A DNA stretch of 64,000 bases from an uncultured Solirubrobacterales bacterium (GCA_903939845.1 CAJAIJ010000039.1:1-64000); one strand, 5' to 3'. Positions 44,609-56,125 are shown, counted from the stretch's first letter. Notes: generated from the letters alone by a model not told the origin. A program made the numbers and translations.

Positions 44609-45958
44609 ATGGCCGATAGCGACCCCAGATCCAAGGTCTTCGACCTGGTCGAGGAGCACGACGTCAGGTTCATCCGCCTCTGGTTCACCGACATCCTCGG
44701 GAGCCTCAAGAGCTTCTCGATCAATGCCTCTGAGCTTGGGCGGGCGTTCGATTCCGGGATCCCATTCGACGGTGCCTCTCTGACCGGATTCAACGCGGTC
44801 GAAGAGTCTGCGATGGTGGCGAGGCCCGATCCGTCCACGTTTTCCCTGATCCCGTGGAGGCCCGGAGGAGAGGACGCCGTTGCCCGCATGTTCTGCGACA
44901 TCGAGGTGCCGGGTGGCCACCCCTATGAAGGCGACCCCCGGTCGGTCCTGAAGCGGGCCCTCGCCAGAGCAAGGGAGATGGGCTTCGAGGACTTCCAGGT
45001 CGCCCCGGAGCTCGAGTTCTTCTACTTCCGTTCGGCCCGCCCGGAGAACGGCGTACCCGAGGTTCTCGACGAGGGCGGCTACTTCGATCTCACCACGCTC
45101 GATGCGGGCTCTGATGTCAGGCGGGCGACGGTACTTGCGCTCGAACAGATGGGGATCGAGGTCGCCTCGACCCATCACGAGGCCGGCCCCTCGCAGCACG
45201 AACTCGATCTCAAGGCGGCCGGGGCCCTCGAGTGTGCCGACGACTGCATGACCGCGAGGATCGTCGTCAAGGAGTACGCCCTGGAACAGGGTTGGCACGC
45301 CACCTTCATGCCGAAGCCGATCGGCGGTGCCAACGGGTCCGGCATGCACCTTCACCAGGTCCTGATCAAGGACGGTGAGAACGCCTTCTGCGAGGCGGAC
45401 GATCCCGGCAGGCTCAGCCCCGTCGGACGGGCATTCATCGCCGGCCAGCTGCGTCACGCTGCCGAGCTGGCACCGCTCTATGCCCAGTGGGTCAACTCCT
45501 ACAAACGTCTCGTTCCGGGCTTCGAGGCACCGGTCTACATGTCCTGGTCACACCGAAACCGCTCTTCGCTGATCAGGGTTCCGCGGCACGTCGAGTCGGA
45601 GCAGGGCGGGCTCAATGCCGAGATCAGGTGCCCGGACCCGGCCTGCAACCCATACCTCTGCTTCGCCGGAATCCTCCAGGCGGGACTCGAAGGGATCGAG
45701 AAGGGCTACGAGTTGCCCGACCCCATGGAGGAGAACCTCTACCACGTAAGCCCCGAGCAGATGGCCGGGATGGGAATCGAGCAGCTCCCCGAAACCCTCG
45801 GTGAGGCGGTCGAGCGTGCGGTCGACTCCGAGCTGGTACTCAGGACCCTGGGAGAGCACACCTTCACGCGGCTGATCGAGATCAAGCGCAGGGAGTGGGA
45901 TGAGTACCGGGTCAAGGTCACCCCTTACGAGCTCGAGGCCTTCCTCCCGATCCTCTGA
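44609..45958 (+). CDS. glnA: Glutamine synthetase, type I (alpha-like)
   Basis: 449 residues. It joins ammonia to glutamate using ATP. RFIRLWFTDILGSLKSFSI, FDGASLTGF, THHEAGPSQHELDL (metal site), TFMPKPIGGANGSGMHLHQ (ATP/metal site), NSYKRLVPGFEAP, and EIRCPDPACNPYLCFAGIL. The length and the lack of the 25-residue insert point to GSI-alpha, which is feedback-inhibited rather than adenylylated. NLYHVSPE occupies the adenylylation-loop position with a Tyr. Preceded by an A/T-rich control region. Confidence 0.95.
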   Translation: MADSDPRSKVFDLVEEHDVRFIRLWFTDILGSLKSFSINASELGRAFDSGIPFDGASLTGFNAVEESAMVARPDPSTFSLIPWRPGGEDAVARMFCDIEVPGGHPYEGDPRSVLKRALARAREMGFEDFQVAPELEFFYFRSARPENGVPEVLDEGGYFDLTTLDAGSDVRRATVLALEQMGIEVASTHHEAGPSQHELDLKAAGALECADDCMTARIVVKEYALEQGWHATFMPKPIGGANGSGMHLHQVLIKDGENAFCEADDPGRLSPVGRAFIAGQLRHAAELAPLYAQWVNSYKRLVPGFEAPVYMSWSHRNRSSLIRVPRHVESEQGGLNAEIRCPDPACNPYLCFAGILQAGLEGIEKGYELPDPMEENLYHVSPEQMAGMGIEQLPETLGEAVERAVDSELVLRTLGEHTFTRLIEIKRREWDEYRVKVTPYELEAFLPIL

Positions 45959-45959
45959 C

Positions 45960-47981
<2,022 letters not shown>

Positions 47982-47985
47982 GGGC

Positions 47986-49164
47986 TCAGGCTACTGCCCG
48001 GGATTCCCGCGCGATCAGTGCCAGCTGGATGGCCGCGACTGCCAGCGCCAGTCCGGCCGCGAACAGGAATCCGATGGAGTAGTCGGTGAACGTGATCACC
48101 AGGCCGACCAGAGGCGCGCCCAGGGCGACGCCGAGGTCGAATGTCGCCGTGAAGGTCCCGAAGGCGGCCCCACGTCGGGACTCGGAAACCCTTCTGAGCA
48201 CTATCAGGGAGAGCGAGGGGTAGAGCACCGAGAAGGCCCAGCCCATGATCACGGCACCGATCAGGGCGACGGGGAGGGTCTCGGCCAGCCCGATGACGGC
48301 CAGTCCGGCCGCCTCGATGATCGCGGCTACGAAGGCGACGCGTCTAGGCCCTAGCCGGTCGGGCAGACCGCCGATCACGAGTCGGGATACGACCAGGCTC
48401 ACCGCGAACGCCGTAAACACCCACGCCCCTCCCTCGACCCCTTCGGCCCTCATGTGAAGGACCACGAAGGACGCCATCGCCGCAAAACCGGCCGATACAA
48501 GCGCCATTGAGATCCCCGGCCCCAGGGCCTCGCGGGCGATCAGCTTCGCCTTTTCACCGGCCGCCCTGATCGGGGCGGGAGCCGTGTAGGCCTCCCTGGT
48601 TCGGGCGGCGACGGCCGCGGAAAGGATCGGCATGACCAGGACGAAGGCCCAGACCAGTTCGAATCCCCCAGCTGCCTTGAGGGCCTGCCCGGCGGCAGGA
48701 CCGAGGCTGAGGCCCGACCAGACGGCGAGTCCATAGATACCGATCAGTCGGGCCCGGCTGTCCTCAGGGGTGATGTCGGCCACCCAGGCAGACCCTGCCG
48801 TGAACACCGACCCCTCACCGGCTCCGAGGAAGAGACGCGAAACCATCACCGATGCCAGGCCGAGAGGCAGGAAGAGGAGGGCACCTGCGACGGCCGAAAC
48901 CAGGGATCCCAGGATCACGACCCACCGTCTTCCCCTGCGATCGGCGAGGAGGCCGGCGACGGGCCGAAACGCGATCCCCGTGATGGCATAGGCACCGATC
49001 ACGATCCCGACCGCGAGATCGCCTTCGTCGAGTGGGCCCCGCACGTACAGCGGCAGGACTGGAAGTAGCGCCCCTACTGCCAGCAGGTTCATCATGGTCG
49101 CTGCGAATATCGCGACGAAGGCCGGAGTCATGGCACGCTCCCCGTCAGGGGCAGTCAGGCTCAT
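47986..49164 (-). CDS. Major facilitator superfamily transporter
   Basis: 392 residues with 12 predicted helices. Motif A-like RPVAGLLADRRGRRWV between helices 2 and 3, and RLVIGGLPDRLGPRRV in the second half. Resembles drug/H+ antiporters (MFS-1) of actinobacteria; substrate unknown. Starts at ATG 49164, overlapping the acyl-CoA ligase stop by four bases, so it belongs to the same operon. Confidence 0.88.
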   Translation of the reverse strand: MSLTAPDGERAMTPAFVAIFAATMMNLLAVGALLPVLPLYVRGPLDEGDLAVGIVIGAYAITGIAFRPVAGLLADRRGRRWVVILGSLVSAVAGALLFLPLGLASVMVSRLFLGAGEGSVFTAGSAWVADITPEDSRARLIGIYGLAVWSGLSLGPAAGQALKAAGGFELVWAFVLVMPILSAAVAARTREAYTAPAPIRAAGEKAKLIAREALGPGISMALVSAGFAAMASFVVLHMRAEGVEGGAWVFTAFAVSLVVSRLVIGGLPDRLGPRRVAFVAAIIEAAGLAVIGLAETLPVALIGAVIMGWAFSVLYPSLSLIVLRRVSESRRGAAFGTFTATFDLGVALGAPLVGLVITFTDYSIGFLFAAGLALAVAAIQLALIARESRAVA

Positions 49165-50612
49165 GCTTCCGGGTTCTTGAGTCTGCTTCTTGCGACCTTG
49201 CCAGTGGCGGTCTTGGGAAGGGCATCGACGAAGTCGATGACCCTCGGATACTTGTATGGAGCCGTCTGGTCCCGGCAGAAGGCCTGGAGTTCCTCGACCA
49301 GTCCCTCGCGCGAAGCACCTTCGGAAGTAACGATCACGGCTCGGACCACGGAGCCGCGTTCCGGATCCGGGGCCGGGACCACGGCCACCTCCGCGACTGC
49401 GGGGTGGCTGGCCAGGACAGACTCGATCTCTACCGGCCCGATCCGGTATCCAGAGGACTGGATCAGGTCGTCACTCCTCCCCAGGTAGTAGAGGAAGCCA
49501 TCCTCATCCTCCTCGACCAGATCGCCCGTGTTCCACCATTCCCCGGTGAAGGGCTCCTCGCCGATGTAGTGAGAGAAGAAGGTCGGGACAGTCTCGGGCC
49601 TGACTTCGAGCACGCCATCTTCGATCCTGGTCTCGATCCCCGGTAGCGGTCTACCCATCGAGCCTTCGCGGCCGGCGACGTCATCCTCGAGGCAGAATCC
49701 CGTCACATGACCGGTCTCAGTCTGCCCGTAGCCGTCGGCTATCGCAATCCCGGTGGCCGATCTGAACGCTTCGACCACGTCTGCGTTCATTGCCTCACCG
49801 GCCGAGACCAATCGTCTGAGCGCGGGAAGTTCGGGGATCTCGACCCGGTTCGCGATCATCCGGTACTCGGTGGGGGCCTGGCACAGCACGTTCACCCCTT
49901 CCCTCGCCGCGATCTCCAGCCTCGTCAGGGGATCGAACCGCTCGTCGACCAGTAGCGCTCTTGCGTCGCACAGCCACGGTGCGATGAAGACATTCCTCGA
50001 GGACTTGGACCAACCCGGAGCCGCCGTACACCAGGCCAGCTCACCGGGTCGGGCACCGAACCAGTTGCGGGCCTGCAGGGTCTGTCCGGTCAGATAGGAC
50101 TGCTTGTGGACGACCGCCTTCGGCATACCCATGGAGCCCGATGTAAAGACGATCAGGGCCGGGTCGTCAGGGCTGAGATCGGCGCTCTGTGCCGGCATGG
50201 CCTGATCGAGGTCCTCATCGAAAACACGTGCCAGGTCGTCCATATCCATGTACGGAATGCCGTCCGGGAGCGACCCCAGGTAGCGCTCTTCACCGATGGC
50301 CAGCGCGGGGGAGACCCTGGCCGTTCTTTCTTCGAGGTCCTGCTTCGTCAGCTGGGGGTTGCAGGGGTAGGCAATCGCCCCCATACGGAAGCAGGCGAGC
50401 ATCGAGATCACCCACTCGACCCGATGACCCACCAGGGTCAGGACGACATCGCCCCTCCGGACACCGCTCTCCAGCATCGCGCCCGAGAGCCCGAGGCTCC
50501 GCGCGAAAAGGTGGCTGAAGTGGTGGACCCTTCTCTGGCCCTCGGCATCGATCGCGACCACGGCCTCTTGAGAGAAGGGGAACTTCTGTATGACGTCTTC
50601 GATGAAGTTCAC
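49161..50612 (-). CDS. AMP-dependent acyl-CoA synthetase
   Basis: 483 residues from GTG. ANL superfamily: P-loop IVFTSGSMGMPKAVVHKQ, A5 motif DGYGQTETG, A7/A8 WNTGDLVEEDEDGFLYYLGRSDD and SSGYRIGPVEIES, and A10 PKTATGKVAR with the catalytic Lys. It activates a carboxylic acid to its CoA thioester via the adenylate. Layout is closest to medium-chain or aryl-CoA ligases (ACSM/benzoate type). Thirty bases after the ferredoxin gene, in the operon with the SucCD-like pair. Confidence 0.9.
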   Translation of the reverse strand: MNFIEDVIQKFPFSQEAVVAIDAEGQRRVHHFSHLFARSLGLSGAMLESGVRRGDVVLTLVGHRVEWVISMLACFRMGAIAYPCNPQLTKQDLEERTARVSPALAIGEERYLGSLPDGIPYMDMDDLARVFDEDLDQAMPAQSADLSPDDPALIVFTSGSMGMPKAVVHKQSYLTGQTLQARNWFGARPGELAWCTAAPGWSKSSRNVFIAPWLCDARALLVDERFDPLTRLEIAAREGVNVLCQAPTEYRMIANRVEIPELPALRRLVSAGEAMNADVVEAFRSATGIAIADGYGQTETGHVTGFCLEDDVAGREGSMGRPLPGIETRIEDGVLEVRPETVPTFFSHYIGEEPFTGEWWNTGDLVEEDEDGFLYYLGRSDDLIQSSGYRIGPVEIESVLASHPAVAEVAVVPAPDPERGSVVRAVIVTSEGASREGLVEELQAFCRDQTAPYKYPRVIDFVDALPKTATGKVARSRLKNPEA

Positions 50613-50642
50613 GAAAGCCTGACCTACCTCAGGCCGTCGGGC

Positions 50643-50882
50643 CTATCCGTACTTCTTGATGATCTCTATGCCGCCCTGGGGCGCTGCCTCGACGCAAAGT
50701 TCGCAGAGGACGCATTCGTCGAGTTGGGACACCACGATCTCGGGACCGGAGTCCGTGGCCTTGAAGATCGAAACGGGGCATACCTCCTGCAACTTGGTGG
50801 CGAGCTCGGGATCGGAGGCGACGGCGTCGCTCATCTCGATCTCGATGAAGATGCTGTCGCCTGCGGAAGCTGCGTCGCTCAT
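50643..50882 (-). CDS. One-cluster [4Fe-4S] ferredoxin-like protein
   Basis: 79 residues from ATG 50882, which overlaps the sucD-like stop (ATGA). Cys35 is in EVCPVSIF, and Cys57, Cys60 and Cys63 are in DECVLCELCVEAAP. In two-cluster ferredoxins the first motif ends in CP and the second is CxxCxxCxxxCP; here only the ligands of one cluster remain, and the fourth Cys of the second motif is Ala67. It could carry one [4Fe-4S] cluster. The linkage to an acyl-CoA ligase pair is unusual. Confidence 0.8.
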   Translation of the reverse strand: MSDAASAGDSIFIEIEMSDAVASDPELATKLQEVCPVSIFKATDSGPEIVVSQLDECVLCELCVEAAPQGGIEIIKKYG

Positions 50883-51790
50883 TTCGAAACTCCCTCTCTT
50901 ACCGCCTCCGGTATCTCGTCGATCCTCTCGACGACCCGGATTCCGGCCTCCTCGAGTCTGGCGATCTTCTCGGTGGCCGAGTCCTCCTTGCCTTCGACGA
51001 TCGTGCCGGCGTGACCGAAACTCATTCCCTGCATCTCTTCGTCGTCCATGAACTTGCCGGCCATGAAGGCAACGATCGGAAGGCGAGAGTCGTTCTCCCG
51101 CACCCATTCGGCCAGCTGGGCCTCCATGCGGCCTCCCGGTTCCGAGTAGATGACGATCGCCTCGGTCTGCTCGTCGGCCTCGAAGAACGGCATCAGTTCG
51201 GCGTAGGTGGAACCGATGATCGCGTCGCCGCCGATCGAGATCGCAGTCGAGACTCCGAGTCCGGCAGCGGTCAGGGTCGACGAGATCTCCGTGGTCATTC
51301 CTCCCGAGCGCGACATCACGCCGACCACTCCGGGCTCATAGGCCTTCTCGGCATCCTTCGCAGGACCACCGATACCGCCCATCTTGCAGATCCCGGGAGC
51401 GATGAGGCCGAGGCAGTTGGGCCCGATGATGCGGGCTCCCTGACGGTCGGCGTACTCGACCATCTCGGCGACGTCTCCTCGCGGGATCCTCTCGGTGACG
51501 ATGACCACCAACTTGATCCCGTTGTCGAGGGCCTCGATCACGGCGTCCTTCGTGAAGGCGGGGGGGACGGTGACGACCGAGCCGTCGATCTGGCTTCCGT
51601 GGTGCTCGACCGCCTGACCTACCGTGTCGAAAACCGGCACTCCGTGGACCTCCCGACCCTTCCTTCCCGGTGTCACGCCGCCGACGACTCTGGAGCCGTA
51701 GTCGAGGCATTCGCGGGTCAAGTTGACCGCTTCGCGGCCAGTGATGCCCTGGACGATGAAAGTCGTTTCGGGGGTCAGCAACACGCTCAT
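50879..51790 (-). CDS. Succinyl-CoA synthetase alpha-like subunit
   Basis: 303 residues from ATG 51790. CoA-binding Rossmann domain (IVQGITGREAVNLTRECLDYG; VVGGVTPGRKG), IGPNCLGLIAPG, SRSGGMTTEI, and FGHAGTIVEG, where the His is the phosphohistidine of the ligase. Differences from standard SucD: SRSGGMTTE in place of SRSGTLTYE, YSEPGG for the IGEIGG loop, and an insertion near MGGIGGPAKDAEKAYE. The acid substrate may not be succinate. Overlaps both neighbours by four bases. Confidence 0.85.
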   Translation of the reverse strand: MSVLLTPETTFIVQGITGREAVNLTRECLDYGSRVVGGVTPGRKGREVHGVPVFDTVGQAVEHHGSQIDGSVVTVPPAFTKDAVIEALDNGIKLVVIVTERIPRGDVAEMVEYADRQGARIIGPNCLGLIAPGICKMGGIGGPAKDAEKAYEPGVVGVMSRSGGMTTEISSTLTAAGLGVSTAISIGGDAIIGSTYAELMPFFEADEQTEAIVIYSEPGGRMEAQLAEWVRENDSRLPIVAFMAGKFMDDEEMQGMSFGHAGTIVEGKEDSATEKIARLEEAGIRVVERIDEIPEAVREGVSK

Positions 51791-53001
51791 GAGGCGCCCT
51801 GGACCTTCTCTACTGCTCGTCCGGCGGCATCCCACAGAGATACCGACCGGTCGTAGTACTCGACTCCGTAGTGATCGAGGATCCGGGCACCTTCGTCTTC
51901 CCATGCTCCCGGGATCCTGAACACGGCGATCGCCTCCGACGGGTCGCGACCGAGCTCGAGACAGGCCTTGATCACGCCGCGGGCGACGATGTCCACCCGG
52001 GTGTTCGAAACGATCGACATCATCACGGCGATCTTCTCCACTCCGTCCTTCTGGAGGACCTCCTTGGCCAGGCCACAGGCCTTGGCTACGGAAGGGTTAC
52101 CGCCGATCTCCGAATAGTTGGCGGGCTTCCCGCCCTGACTGCGAACGGCGTCGGTCAGAGTGAGCGATCCACCGCCCGCCCCGATCACGAGGCCGAGGTT
52201 GCCGTCGAAGTTGTGGTCCTTGCCCTGGATCACGCCGCGGTGGTCGGCGGCATCGATCGCCTTGACCCTCCGTTCGAATTCGCTCGGCACATAGGTGTCG
52301 CGAGTGTCGTCCTCGGCGATCCCGAGCTTCTCCCTCAGCAGCTCGGCCTGTCTCCCGGTCGCCTCGTCCTCCATCTCCATATGGGCGTCGAGGGCGACGA
52401 ACCTGCCGTCGGTCAATTCGGCCAGAGGGTTGATCTCGGCCAGGAGCATGTCGCCGTCGCGGAACAGCTCGGCCAGACGGGCCAGGATCGGAGTGGCCCG
52501 GTTGAGCTGGCTGCCGGTCACGCCAGTGGCCGCGATGACCTCCTTGGCCTGGAAGTCGAAGACCGGGTCGAGGTTCGAGATGTGGCCTCTGCCGACGTGG
52601 TCCGGATGCTCCTCGGCCACCTGCTCGATATCGATCCCGCCCATGTCGCTGAACAGCATCAGGGGCTTCTTCGCCGTTCCGTCCCAGACGACCCCGGCGT
52701 AGTACTCCTGCTTGACCTCGGCCTTCGGGTCCACCAGCACGCCTCGCGGCATGTGGCCGTTGATTTCCAGCTTCAGGATCTCCTCGGCATGTGCGGCCGC
52801 TTCATCCGGGGTGTCGGCAAACTTGACGCCGCCGGCCTTCATCCGTCCACCGGTAAGGACCTGTGACTTGACCACGGTCGGACCACCGATCTCGGCGGCG
52901 GCCTCCCGGGCCTCGTCAGGGGTGGTGCAGAATCCGTAACTCGTGACCGGGATCCCGGCCTGTTCAACGATCCTGCGGGCTTCGAACTCGAAGAAGCGCA
53001 T
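51787..53001 (-). CDS. Succinyl-CoA synthetase beta-like subunit
   Basis: 404 residues. ATP-grasp domain start MRFFEFEARRIVEQAGIPV and VVKSQVLTGGRMKAGGVKF; LLAEINPLAELTDGRFVALDAHMEM (metal site); GNLGLVIGAGGGSLTLTDAV and PANYSEIGGNPSVAKACGL in the C-terminal domain. The VNIFGGIxRCD loop of SucC, which meets the phosphohistidine and CoA end, reads MSIVSNTRVDIVARG here. Pathway role is unsettled: succinyl-CoA, malyl-CoA or another acyl-CoA. First gene of a six-gene minus operon. Confidence 0.87.
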   Translation of the reverse strand: MRFFEFEARRIVEQAGIPVTSYGFCTTPDEAREAAAEIGGPTVVKSQVLTGGRMKAGGVKFADTPDEAAAHAEEILKLEINGHMPRGVLVDPKAEVKQEYYAGVVWDGTAKKPLMLFSDMGGIDIEQVAEEHPDHVGRGHISNLDPVFDFQAKEVIAATGVTGSQLNRATPILARLAELFRDGDMLLAEINPLAELTDGRFVALDAHMEMEDEATGRQAELLREKLGIAEDDTRDTYVPSEFERRVKAIDAADHRGVIQGKDHNFDGNLGLVIGAGGGSLTLTDAVRSQGGKPANYSEIGGNPSVAKACGLAKEVLQKDGVEKIAVMMSIVSNTRVDIVARGVIKACLELGRDPSEAIAVFRIPGAWEDEGARILDHYGVEYYDRSVSLWDAAGRAVEKVQGAS

Positions 53002-53075
53002 AGCGGCAGGGGAATCTATTACGAACTGGCCTCGCTCGTCGCCCCGTCACCCCGGGGGACCCGACTGACCACAGG

Positions 53076-53081
53076 TAACCT
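53076..53081 (+). promoter_or_regulatory. -10 element for a leaderless lipoprotein gene
   Basis: TAACCT lies seven bases before ATG 53089, with no Shine-Dalgarno sequence. It is the same spacing as at argS and tgt. Confidence 0.45.
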
Positions 53082-53088
53082 GATCCCG

Positions 53089-53403
53089 ATGAAGGTCTCC
53101 GGGAACCTCCGAAGCTCCGTCGCGATCGCCGTAATCGCGACCCTCTCCCTGACACTCGTGAGCTGTGCGGCCACCGAGGTCGACGAGAAGCGGGCCCGGG
53201 AGGCGATCCTCTATGACGTCGAACAGAAGACCGGGGTGAGAGTGGACTGGGTCAAGTGCCCCTCAGGGGTCGAGGTCGTGCCGGGCGCTCGGTTCGAGTG
53301 TCGGGTGCGTGCCAGGGACGGTCGCCTTGCAGTGGCGAAGATGGAGGTGCTGAACCTCGATGCAGACGTTCGATTCCTCAGCCTGAGGCCTGTCGGGGGC
53401 TAG
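53089..53403 (+). CDS. DUF4333 domain lipoprotein
   Basis: 104 residues. Signal peptide with lipobox LTLVSC (Cys 26). The exported domain has VKCPSGVEVVPGARFECRVRARDG, the Cys-x-Cys pattern typical of DUF4333 domains, small beta-rich modules common in actinobacterial lipoproteins. Function unknown. Stands alone between the sucC-like gene (divergent) and pckA. Confidence 0.8.
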   Translation: MKVSGNLRSSVAIAVIATLSLTLVSCAATEVDEKRAREAILYDVEQKTGVRVDWVKCPSGVEVVPGARFECRVRARDGRLAVAKMEVLNLDADVRFLSLRPVGG

Positions 53404-53410
53404 GAAAAAA

Positions 53411-53512
53411 ACCGGAGAGTCCGGAAGACCCGGGCACCCGGAAAGCGGTCGCGACGGTGGCTGCGCAAGAATCCCGAGATCCAGGGTGCCCGAAGGTTCG
53501 GGCGCGACAACG
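53411..53512 (+). promoter_or_regulatory. Base-paired leader upstream of pckA
   Basis: CGGGCACCC (53431-53439) can pair perfectly with GGGTGCCCG (53484-53492), enclosing a 44-base internal region. A short hairpin precedes it (CCGGA-GAG-TCCGG, 53411-53423) and another overlaps its 3' side (CCGAA-GG-TTCGG, 53490-53501). The two 3' helices compete for bases, which is what a switch could use. The pattern does not match a riboswitch I know. No ORF is present in this 144-base gap. Confidence 0.4.
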
Positions 53513-53547
53513 AGAGCGAAGATCGACCAAGGAGCTGAGATCAGACC

Positions 53548-55356
53548 GTGAGCGAGACGGGAGAAGCCAAGCCGCCGACAGATAACGCCGGGCTGATCGC
53601 CTGGGTAGATCGGATCGCCGACCTCACCCAGCCGGATGAGATCGTCTGGTGCGACGGCAGTGCCGAGGAGTACGACCGACTCTGCAACGAGATGGTCGAA
53701 GCCGGGACCTTCACCCGCCTCGACGAGGCCAAGCGGCCCAACTCATATCTCGCCCGATCGGATTCCGGCGATGTCGCCCGGGTCGAAGACCGGACCTTCA
53801 TCTGCTCCGAGAGCGAGGCAGATGCCGGTCCGACCAATAACTGGAAAGACCCGGTGGAGATGCGGGCGACCCTGGATCCCCTCTTCGAGGGCTGCATGCG
53901 CGGACGCAAGATGTATGTGGTCCCGTTCTCGATGGGACCGATCGGTTCTTCCATCTCCCACATCGGGGTCGAGCTGACCGACTCGCCGTACGTGGTGGTC
54001 TCGATGCGGATCATGACCCGGATGGGGGCAGCCGCCCTCGAAGCCCTGGGACCCGATGGCGACTTCGTGCCCTGCGTCCACTCGGTCGGGATGCCGCTCG
54101 ACGAAGGGCAGGAGGACGTGCCGTGGCCCTGCAACGCCGACAACAAGTACATCGTCCACTTCCCCGAGACGCGGGAGATCTGGTCGTTCGGATCGGGCTA
54201 TGGCGGCAATGCCCTGCTGGGCAAGAAGTGCTTCGCACTCCGGATCGCATCGGTGATGGCCCGCGACGAGGGGTGGATGGCCGAGCACATGCTGATCCTG
54301 AAGCTGACCAGCCCCGAAGGAGACGTCAAGTACGTGACCGGCGCGTTCCCGTCGGCATGTGGCAAGACCAACCTCGCGATGTTGATCCCCACGATCGAGG
54401 GCTGGACCGTCGAGACCGTCGGCGATGACATCGCCTGGATGAAGTTCGACGACGAAGGGCGCCTGCGGGCCGTGAATCCCGAGCACGGGTTCTTCGGTGT
54501 TGCGCCGGGGACGAGCGCAGACAGCAATCCGAATGCGATCGAGACCGTCAGGGGCAACTCGATCTTCACCAACTGCGCTCTCACCGATGACGGAGACGTC
54601 TGGTGGGAGGACATGACCGATCGTGCGCCCGATCACCTGATCGACTGGCACGGCGAAGACTGGACGCCCGACTCCGACGCACCGGCCGCCCATCCGAACG
54701 CCCGGTTCACGACGCCGGCTTCCCAGACACCGTCGATCGCGCCCGAGTGGGAAGACCCGGCGGGCGTCCCGATCGATGCCTTCCTCTTCGGTGGACGCAG
54801 GGCTACCGTGGTTCCCCTGGTGACCGAGGCCTTCGACTGGGAGCATGGCGTCTTCCTCGGGGCGACGATGTCGTCGGAAACCACGGCGGCGGCGGCCGGA
54901 GCGGTCGGCCAGCTCAGGTTCGACCCGATGGCGATGCTGCCGTTCTGCGGCTACGACATGGCCGACTACTTCCGCCACTGGATCGAGATCGGCAAGACCG
55001 AAGGTGCCAAGCTCCCGAAGATCTTCTACGTCAACTGGTTTCGTCGGGATCCGACCGGGAACTTCCTCTGGCCCGGGTTCGGCGAGAACAGCCGGGTCCT
55101 CGAGTGGGTGTTCAGGCGCTGCGACGGGGAGGGGGAGACCTTCGACACCGCGCTCGGCCTTCTGCCTGCGATCGGAGACCTCGACCTCGACGGACTCGAC
55201 ATCTCGGCCGACGCGCTCGACGCCATCCTCACCGTGGATGACGATGCCGTTCGAAAGCAGGTCCCCCAGATGGAGGAACATCTCGCGAAGTTCGGGGATG
55301 ACCTTCCTCCCGAGATCGGGGAGCAGCTGCAGGCCCTGAAGGACCGGCTGGGCTGA
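53548..55356 (+). CDS. pckA: Phosphoenolpyruvate carboxykinase (GTP)
   Basis: 602 residues from GTG. It converts oxaloacetate and GTP to PEP, the first step of gluconeogenesis from C4 acids. Substrate site [20 protein letters not shown]-loop [13 protein letters not shown] with the active-site Cys; kinase-2 [64 protein letters not shown] lies 11 bases before the start. Ends eight bases before a phosphorylase gene. Fits with the ethylmalonyl-CoA genes nearby as a C2-growth module. Confidence 0.96.
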   Translation: MSETGEAKPPTDNAGLIAWVDRIADLTQPDEIVWCDGSAEEYDRLCNEMVEAGTFTRLDEAKRPNSYLARSDSGDVARVEDRTFICSESEADAGPTNNWKDPVEMRATLDPLFEGCMRGRKMYVVPFSMGPIGSSISHIGVELTDSPYVVVSMRIMTRMGAAALEALGPDGDFVPCVHSVGMPLDEGQEDVPWPCNADNKYIVHFPETREIWSFGSGYGGNALLGKKCFALRIASVMARDEGWMAEHMLILKLTSPEGDVKYVTGAFPSACGKTNLAMLIPTIEGWTVETVGDDIAWMKFDDEGRLRAVNPEHGFFGVAPGTSADSNPNAIETVRGNSIFTNCALTDDGDVWWEDMTDRAPDHLIDWHGEDWTPDSDAPAAHPNARFTTPASQTPSIAPEWEDPAGVPIDAFLFGGRRATVVPLVTEAFDWEHGVFLGATMSSETTAAAAGAVGQLRFDPMAMLPFCGYDMADYFRHWIEIGKTEGAKLPKIFYVNWFRRDPTGNFLWPGFGENSRVLEWVFRRCDGEGETFDTALGLLPAIGDLDLDGLDISADALDAILTVDDDAVRKQVPQMEEHLAKFGDDLPPEIGEQLQALKDRLG

Positions 55357-55363
55357 CCAGAAA

Positions 55364-56098
55364 GTGCTCGCCCTCGTAGGAGGAAGCGGCCTTTACGAGT
55401 TGGAGGGGCTCGAACCCCGTCGCACGGAGTCGGTCGAGACCGGGTTCGGATCGACTTCAGGCCATCTGGTCGAGGGCGATCTGGAGGGTTCGCAAGTCAT
55501 CTTCCTGCCGAGGCATGGGGCGGGGCACTCGGTCCCAGCCCATCGGGTGAACTACCGGGCCAATATTCGGGCACTCGCTGATGCCGGTGCAACCAGGATC
55601 CTGGCCGTTTGCACCGTCGGGGCGATAGACCCGACTCTGGATATCGGCTCGCTGGTCCTGCCGGACCAGTTGATCGATTACACCTGGGGCAGGGAGCACA
55701 CCTTCCATGAGGGCGATTGCGGGGTCTCGCACGTCGACTTCACTTCGCCATACGACCCTGAACTCAGAGATGAGGTAGGTGGTGCGATGGCGGGGCTCGC
55801 CATCCCGTTCACCGACGGAGGTACCTACGGGGCCGTCCAGGGCCCCAGATTCGAAACCGCCGCCGAGATCCAGCGGATGGCGAAGGACGGCTGCACCCTG
55901 GTCGGGATGACCGGAATGCCGGAGGCGGCGCTGGCCAGAGAGGCCGGGATCCCGTACGCGGCGATATGCCCGGTCGGGAACCTTGCCGCCGGCCTCGCCG
56001 ACCGGGCACTGGAGTTCGGTGAGGTCGTCCGGGCAGCCGAGCCCCGTGCCCGCACGATCAGGAACCTGGCCGTCGAGCTTGCTCGTCGTCCGAGCTAG
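55364..56098 (+). CDS. MTA/MTI phosphorylase (S-methyl-5'-thioinosine phosphorylase-like)
   Basis: 244 residues from GTG. Purine nucleoside phosphorylase family: LALVGGSGLYELEGL, PRHGAGHSVPAHRVNYRANI (phosphate site), GAIDPTLDIGSLVLPDQLIDYTWGRE, YGAVQGPRFETAAEIQRM and VGMTGMPEAALAREAGI. The MPEAALARE form with Asn/Leu-type base-binding residues suggests methylthioinosine or a broad substrate rather than strict MTA. Role: salvage of the methylthio-nucleoside from polyamine or SAM by-products. Confidence 0.88.
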   Translation: MLALVGGSGLYELEGLEPRRTESVETGFGSTSGHLVEGDLEGSQVIFLPRHGAGHSVPAHRVNYRANIRALADAGATRILAVCTVGAIDPTLDIGSLVLPDQLIDYTWGREHTFHEGDCGVSHVDFTSPYDPELRDEVGGAMAGLAIPFTDGGTYGAVQGPRFETAAEIQRMAKDGCTLVGMTGMPEAALAREAGIPYAAICPVGNLAAGLADRALEFGEVVRAAEPRARTIRNLAVELARRPS

Positions 56099-56125
56099 CC
56101 GCGGGCACCGCTCGTTTCGACCCGA

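Noticed and set aside
44609-45958. Adenylylation control of glutamine synthetase
   Set aside because: The Tyr-containing loop is present (NLYHVSPE), but the length and missing insert place it with GSI-alpha, which is not adenylylated.
51787-53001. Calling the SucCD-like pair a malate-CoA ligase (MtkAB)
   Set aside because: It would suit the malyl-CoA lyase nearby, but Mtk proteins keep the SucC GGI loop that is altered here; the evidence does not support one acid over another.
53531-53547. CTGAGATCAGA resembling a TPP riboswitch fragment before pckA
   Set aside because: The other TPP blocks are missing, and the gene has no link to thiamine.
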